Notes under the pieces: generated by a model
What the model was told of the DNA's origin: nothing
What the model saw: the letters and a program-made list of their open reading frames with translations, nothing else
Databases searched by the model: none
Source: Chloroflexi bacterium CFX4
GTDB taxonomy: Bacteria; Chloroflexota; Anaerolineae; Aggregatilineales; UBA2796
Assembly: GCA_021404685.1 (NCBI GenBank)
Contig: QWHC01000020.1
Location: 1-64,000 of the forward strand
Length of the DNA: 64,000 nt
Reading direction: 5' to 3'
Shown: positions 60,467-64,000 of the stretch, piece after piece
Position numbering within the stretch: the stretch's first letter is position 1
How the letters are laid out: each line of letters starts with the position of its first letter
Made by a program: the position numbers and the translations under genes

Positions 60467-61287
60467 TTCCCACACCGATTGGCAACCTTGAAGATATTAC
60501 GCTGCGCGCGCTGCGCCTGCTGCGTGAAGTGCGCTTAATTGCCGCTGAAGATACGCGCCATTCGCGCATTTTGCTTGATCACTACCAGATCAGCACGCCA
60601 ATGATCAGCTACCACGAACACAACAAACTGACGCGCCTCGAAAACATTCTAGAGGCGTTGACACAAGGCGATGTCGCGCTTATCTCGGACGCGGGCACAC
60701 CCACCATTTCCGATCCCGGCTACGAGTTGGTGCGTGCGGCATTGGCAGCCGGCGTGCCAGTGGTGCCGCTGCCGGGCGCCAACGCGGCAGTCACCGCGCT
60801 CACAGCCTCAGGCTTGCCTACCGACGCTTTTCTGTACCTCGGCTTTCCGCCACGCCGCCCCAACAAACTGCGCGCCTTCCTGAAGGAATATGTCGGGCTG
60901 CGCGCCACGCTGATCTTCTACGAAAGCCCAAATCGGTTGGCAGACACGCTGCACGCTATGCTAGAAGTCTTTGGCGATCGGCAGGCGGTGGTTGCCCTGG
61001 AGCTGACCAAATTTTTTGAAGGCTTTTCGCGTGCGCCGCTCAGCGCGCTTATCAACACCTTTGAGGCGGAAACGCCACGCGGCGAAGTGACGCTCTTGGT
61101 GGAAGGCGCGCCTGAAATACCTGATGCAATCTGGGATGAAGCGCGTGTGCGCCAAGCCCTTCAGCAACTTTTGGCAGAAGGCGTAAAGCGCAGCACCGCC
61201 GCAAAGCAGATCGCGGCACTGGCAGGCTGGGATCGTGCTGAGGTCTACGCGCTGGACGAAACAGCCGACGCTGAATCCGACATTTGA
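60448..61287 (+). CDS. rsmI: 16S rRNA (cytidine-1402-2'-O)-methyltransferase
   Basis: A 279-residue SAM enzyme of the tetrapyrrole-methylase fold. Family signatures: LYLIPTPIGNLEDITLRALRLLREV, IAAEDTRHSRILLDHY, LISDAGTPTISDPGYELV, PLPGANAAVTALTASGLPTDAFLYLGFPPRR and FYESPNRLADTL. The ATG at 60448 fits the family start exactly. No ribosome site precedes it (AATATTTTAACGCACC). The truncated toxin frame overlaps its first 19 bases, so translation may be coupled to that remnant. Confidence 0.95.
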   Translation: MHTLYLIPTPIGNLEDITLRALRLLREVRLIAAEDTRHSRILLDHYQISTPMISYHEHNKLTRLENILEALTQGDVALISDAGTPTISDPGYELVRAALAAGVPVVPLPGANAAVTALTASGLPTDAFLYLGFPPRRPNKLRAFLKEYVGLRATLIFYESPNRLADTLHAMLEVFGDRQAVVALELTKFFEGFSRAPLSALINTFEAETPRGEVTLLVEGAPEIPDAIWDEARVRQALQQLLAEGVKRSTAAKQIAALAGWDRAEVYALDETADAESDI

Positions 61288-61299
61288 GCGCAGCCTCGC

Positions 61300-61458
61300 T
61301 CAATGGGCAGCCCTTCGGCAGCGCTCTGAGCAGTATTTCACCGCATCCCAGACTTTTGCCCATTTTTTGCGCCATTCAAAGGGACGCCCGCATACTACGC
61401 ACATCTTGGTTGGCTTAGGATCGTTGCCTTGCCGCTTGCCGCTATTCTTGTGAGGCAT
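61300..61458 (-). CDS. DUF2256 small zinc-binding protein
   Basis: A 52-residue basic protein. After a Lys/Asn-rich start it has MCVVCGRPFEWRKKW and VKYCSERCRRAA: two CxxC-type pairs (Cys20, Cys23, Cys43, Cys47) with the WRKKW core that defines DUF2256. Probably one zinc ion. AGGAG lies 5 bases before the ATG at 61458. It converges with rsmI, 12 bases apart. Function unknown; RNA or nucleic-acid contact is a guess from its charge. Confidence 0.85.
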   Translation of the reverse strand: MPHKNSGKRQGNDPKPTKMCVVCGRPFEWRKKWAKVWDAVKYCSERCRRAAH

Positions 61459-61529
61459 ATTCACTCCTGCTACGCTTACCCTACGGATTCTATACGCAAG
61501 CCTGCCGAATAGCTATTCATCGTCACTTT

Positions 61530-61555
61530 GGCAGGTTTGGTACGGTAAAACTGCC
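61530..61555. other. Imperfect inverted repeat between DUF2256 and SH3b genes
   Basis: GGCAGGTTT at 61530-61538 and AAAACTGCC at 61547-61555 form an 8-of-9 stem with an 8-base loop, just before the SH3b gene ribosome site. It could be an operator or a leader hairpin. Confidence 0.3.
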
Positions 61556-61578
61556 TAGAGATGTATGGAGGTATAACG

Positions 61579-62568
61579 ATGCGTTTGAAACAATGGTTGA
61601 CCCTTGCCCTGATCGTTGCTTTTGTGTTGGCGGCTGTGCCACCACAAGGGACGGCGCGTGCGCTTGGTGTTTCAGCGGTGCGCTTCGGCGCAACCTGTGG
61701 CGATTTCTCGCTGCTGGTGGCAGTCACTGGCGCGGAGGATGACGGCGGCGGCTTAGATAGGTTCCGTTACTTCATCTTTGATGGCAATGGCAAAAAGCTC
61801 TATCAGGAAGATGCCGTGCGGCGCGTTGGTGTGACCGGCGGTTCGCAAGTCATCAACATGAGCTACGACAACGACGGCGTGGATGGTCCGCCTACCAAAA
61901 ATCCGATCCGCTTGCAGATCATTGACCTAGACGCCAACAATAATCCAAAGGCGTTGCTGCGCGATGAGACGGTGAATGCCTCGTGCTTGCCGCCTGCCAG
62001 CCCAGTCACCATCACGGAAAATTTCCGCCCTGTGCCGTTTTTGAAGGCATTCTTCGTCGGCGAGACGCCGCTCTACCGCTTCCCGGCGCGGGAGCCGATT
62101 GATCTGCGGATTGTGGCGGGCAAAGAGCATTTTGCCTTCTACCGTTCGCCTGATTCGCAGTGGGTGGCGATTGATGTGAGCGGTGAGCAGCTTATGTGGG
62201 TGCCGACGGCTGTCGTCTCGGTGGAGCTAGGGCGTTTGGGCTTACCGCCGCGCCGCATTGATGGCAGCGATCCTGCTACCGCTGCCGCCATCACGCAACC
62301 AACGCCCATTCCCGGCACTGTCATCGTGCCAATTGGGCAGCCCGTCGGTTCGGCGCTGGTCACAACACGCCTGCGCTTCCGCGCTACACCATCCCTCAGC
62401 GGCAGGCAGATCGGCACCATTCCCTTCGATACCACTGTGCCGGTCTATGGGCGGAACAGCGCAGGTAACTTCATCAAGGTGCAGTATAACGGCTTGCTCG
62501 GCTGGGTCTCGACGTGCTGCATCAACCTGATTGATGTGCCGCTCAGCCAATTGCCGCGTGTGGAGTAG
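61579..62568 (+). CDS. Secreted SH3b-domain protein
   Basis: A 329-residue exported protein. The signal peptide is about 1-30 (WLTLALIVAFVLAAVPPQGTARA). Residues 31-140 are a beta domain (FDGNGKKLYQEDAVRRVGVTGGSQVINMSYDNDG). Residues of about 140-215 and 255-325 look like SH3b modules; the second has TTRLRFRATPSLSGRQIGTIPFDTTVPVYGR and GLLGWVSTCCINL. SH3b domains bind cell wall or other surface ligands. ATG 61579 has GGAGGT 6 bases upstream, better than the in-frame ATG 61561. Confidence 0.82.
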   Translation: MRLKQWLTLALIVAFVLAAVPPQGTARALGVSAVRFGATCGDFSLLVAVTGAEDDGGGLDRFRYFIFDGNGKKLYQEDAVRRVGVTGGSQVINMSYDNDGVDGPPTKNPIRLQIIDLDANNNPKALLRDETVNASCLPPASPVTITENFRPVPFLKAFFVGETPLYRFPAREPIDLRIVAGKEHFAFYRSPDSQWVAIDVSGEQLMWVPTAVVSVELGRLGLPPRRIDGSDPATAAAITQPTPIPGTVIVPIGQPVGSALVTTRLRFRATPSLSGRQIGTIPFDTTVPVYGRNSAGNFIKVQYNGLLGWVSTCCINLIDVPLSQLPRVE

Positions 62569-62591
62569 TTTCTAAGCACCTTCTTAGGCAC

Positions 62592-62617
62592 TGTGGGCGA
62601 GGACGATCTCGCCCACA
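62592..62617 (+). terminator. Hairpin terminator after the SH3b gene
   Basis: 10-bp stem TGTGGGCGAG/CTCGCCCACA with a 6-base loop, 23 bases after the stop. CGCTTTCC follows, so the T-tract is weak. Confidence 0.6.
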
Positions 62618-62638
62618 CGCTTTCCTGCGCTCACGCAT

Positions 62639-62665
62639 TGTCACAAAAGATATGCCTCGCTCGTC
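62639..62665 (+). promoter_or_regulatory. ECF41-type promoter of the oxidoreductase-sigJ operon
   Basis: TGTCACA (62639-62645), 16-base spacer, CGTC (62662-62665). This matches the -35/-10 pair I recall as described for ECF41 (SigJ-type) sigma factors, and the operon below it encodes such a factor. The leader would be about 35 bases. It suggests autoregulation. Confidence 0.65.
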
Positions 62666-62704
62666 TTATTTCCCAGAAGCAGATCATCAGTAAAGGGAAA
62701 CGCG

Positions 62705-63907
62705 ATGAGCAACCCAACCCAAATTCTTATCCTTGGCGCAGGTTATGCTGGGCTAATGGCAGCCTTTCGGCTCGGACGCGCTGCACAGGGCAAACCAATC
62801 ACCGTCACGCTGATCAACAACAGCTCGATCTTTGTAGAGCGCGTGCGGCTGCATCAGGTGGCAGCCGCGCAGCGTGTGCGCGCTCACCCGATTCCGCGTT
62901 TGCTGCGTGGCAGCGGCGTGCGTTTTGTGCAGGGCAGAGTAACACGCATTGCCGCGCAGCCGCAGCAAGTCCATCTGACCGCACCTGAGGGCGAACAAGT
63001 GCTGCGCTATGACTACCTGCTCTATGCCTTAGGCAGCCAAACGGATTTTGGGCGTGTGCGCGGCGCACAAGATCATGCGCTTGCCGTTGGCAATGCTGCC
63101 GACGCACCGCGCTTGCGCGAACGGCTCTCAGGGCTTGCCGCGGACAGCACATTGATCGTGGTCGGCGGCGGCTTGACGGGCATCGAAACTGCCACCGAGT
63201 TGGCAGAGCGCTACCCTGCTTTGCGCGTGCGCTTGGTGACAAGTGGACGAGTGGGCGAAGGGCTTTCCGAACGCGGACAGCAGCACGTGCGGAAAGTTTT
63301 GGCGCGTTTGCGCGTCACGCTGCACGAGAACACGCCCGTTCAGGCAGTTGAGGCGGACGCACTGGTTTGTGCCAATGGTGAACGCCTGCCCTTTGCCTTG
63401 TGCGTATGGGCGGCGGCACTGCGCGCTGTGCCATTGGCAACCGACTCCGCGCTGGCAACCAACGAACGCGGGCAGCTTTTGGTCTCGCCAACGCTAAGCA
63501 GCCTCAGCGCGCCGAACATCTTTGGGGCAGGCGATGGCGCTGCCTTCGCAGAGGCGCATGGCGTGCCGATCCGCATGGCGTGCGCCACTGCGCTGCCGAT
63601 GGGCGCACAGGCTGCCGATAACCTGTGGGCAGCCTTGCACGGCAAACCACAGAAACCGTTTGGCTTCGGCTATGCGGTTCAGTGCGTCAGCTTAGGGCGG
63701 CGGGATGGACTAGTTCAGTTTGTGCGCCGTGATGACAGCCCAACCGAGCGCGTCATCACGGGCAGGCTGGCAGCCTTCATCAAAGAGTGCATCTGCCGTT
63801 ATGCGGCGTTCTCGGCAATTGCGCCGTGGCTGGCAACCAACTATCGCTGGCTTGGGCAAAATGCCTTCAGCCGCGCACATAAATCAACCGTGGTGATACA
63901 ATCCTAG
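62705..63907 (+). CDS. NAD(P)/FAD-dependent oxidoreductase, NDH-2-like
   Basis: A 400-residue flavoprotein. The FAD motif is ILILGAGYAGLMAAFRLGR (5-23), the NAD motif LIVVGGGLTGIETATELAERYP (about 148-169), and the second FAD contact NIFGAGDGAAFAEAHG (about 273-288). MGAQAADNLWAALHGKPQKPF is typical of type II NADH dehydrogenase-like proteins. The C-terminal amphipathic membrane-binding part is short. AAAGGGA precedes the ATG. It lies 23 bases before the sigma factor gene, under a shared promoter. ECF41 factors are commonly linked to oxidoreductase genes, as here. Confidence 0.9.
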   Translation: MSNPTQILILGAGYAGLMAAFRLGRAAQGKPITVTLINNSSIFVERVRLHQVAAAQRVRAHPIPRLLRGSGVRFVQGRVTRIAAQPQQVHLTAPEGEQVLRYDYLLYALGSQTDFGRVRGAQDHALAVGNAADAPRLRERLSGLAADSTLIVVGGGLTGIETATELAERYPALRVRLVTSGRVGEGLSERGQQHVRKVLARLRVTLHENTPVQAVEADALVCANGERLPFALCVWAAALRAVPLATDSALATNERGQLLVSPTLSSLSAPNIFGAGDGAAFAEAHGVPIRMACATALPMGAQAADNLWAALHGKPQKPFGFGYAVQCVSLGRRDGLVQFVRRDDSPTERVITGRLAAFIKECICRYAAFSAIAPWLATNYRWLGQNAFSRAHKSTVVIQS

Positions 63908-63930
63908 CTTAGCGTGTGAGGGAATGCCTT

Positions 63931-64000
63931 ATGGCTGAGAGCGAAACCTTTGAAAGCTACCGTCCGCTGATGTTTGCGCTTGCCTACCGCATGTTGGGTA
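63931..64000 (+). CDS. sigJ: SigJ/ECF41-type sigma factor, 5' part (cut by window edge)
   Basis: The first 23 codons, reading MAESETFESYRPLMFALAYRMLG. FESYRPLMFALAYRMLG is the highly conserved opening of SigJ-like ECF41 sigma factors (region 2.1). GAGGGA precedes the ATG by 8 bases. ECF41 proteins carry a C-terminal SnoaL-like regulatory domain instead of needing a separate anti-sigma factor; that part lies beyond the window. Confidence 0.82.
   Translation, partial: MAESETFESYRPLMFALAYRMLG

Noticed and set aside
1..64000. tRNA, rRNA, CRISPR arrays, insertion sequences, phage genes, attachment sites
   Set aside because: I read the intergenic gaps for tRNA arms, regularly spaced repeats, transposase motifs and terminal inverted repeats and found none that I could support.

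Overview
The window looks like a chromosomal segment of a GC-rich member of the Chloroflexota, most likely an Anaerolineae-type lineage. This is inferred from gene content: sigma/zf-HC2/TPR-CHAT clusters, NBR1-type Ig domains, many LysM, SH3b and GT-C envelope genes, RNase Y, and no lipopolysaccharide or outer-membrane genes. I could not check it against any database. Coding density is high. I see no tRNA, rRNA, insertion sequence, prophage or CRISPR array. The left edge cuts guanylate kinase (gmk) and the right edge cuts a SigJ/ECF41-type sigma factor.

Layout. 1-166: gmk, partial. 349-7442: an accessory cluster of a sigma factor, a zf-HC2 anti-sigma-like protein, a 980-residue TPR-CHAT protease, a small GGN-repeat protein, an NBR1-Ig protein on the other strand and an NB-ARC-like NTPase lacking its Walker A lysine. 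7453-20546: a sugar isomerase; cysS-rlmB; a DUF1028/HAD/two-metalloprotease operon; a Gfo/Idh oxidoreductase; an unknown gene with acpS; a lone CpaF-type ATPase; a response regulator with radA. 20712-31182: murD; a ParA-like protein followed by a giant MFS-HEAT-cNMP fusion; a YegI/YegK-like kinase-phosphatase pair; and rny. 31714-40801: a GT-C membrane protein, a GNAT, a dipeptide-type ABC transporter without ATPases, a sugar dehydrogenase, a molybdopterin oxidoreductase and a beta-propeller protein. 40886-47772: a drug-export-type ABC pair, an NHLRC2-like thioredoxin/NHL protein and a second GT-C protein. 47810-64000: gltX with a PIN-TRAM protein, recJ, a third metalloprotease, a Tat-exported cyclase, an epimerase, a radical SAM protein, LysM/GDPD/glycosidase envelope genes, a broken toxin-antitoxin locus, rsmI, a DUF2256 protein, an SH3b protein, and an NDH-2-like oxidoreductase with sigJ.

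How the genes work together. Housekeeping genes (gmk, cysS, rlmB, acpS, radA, murD, rny, gltX, recJ, rsmI) are scattered among envelope and signalling genes, often in short operons with overlapping start and stop codons. Several transcription units end in near-perfect hairpins.

The most interesting signals are: the CHAT/NB-ARC/NBR1 cluster; a Bacillus-type SOS palindrome (GAAC-N4-GTTC) between consensus -35 and -10 boxes of a radical SAM gene; an ECF41-type promoter (TGTCACA-N16-CGTC) upstream of an oxidoreductase-sigJ pair; a toxin-antitoxin remnant whose truncated PIN toxin runs into the rsmI start; a recurrent extended -10 (TGnTANAAT-like), including an apparently leaderless recJ; and two identical 20-base 3' hairpins bracketing one segment.
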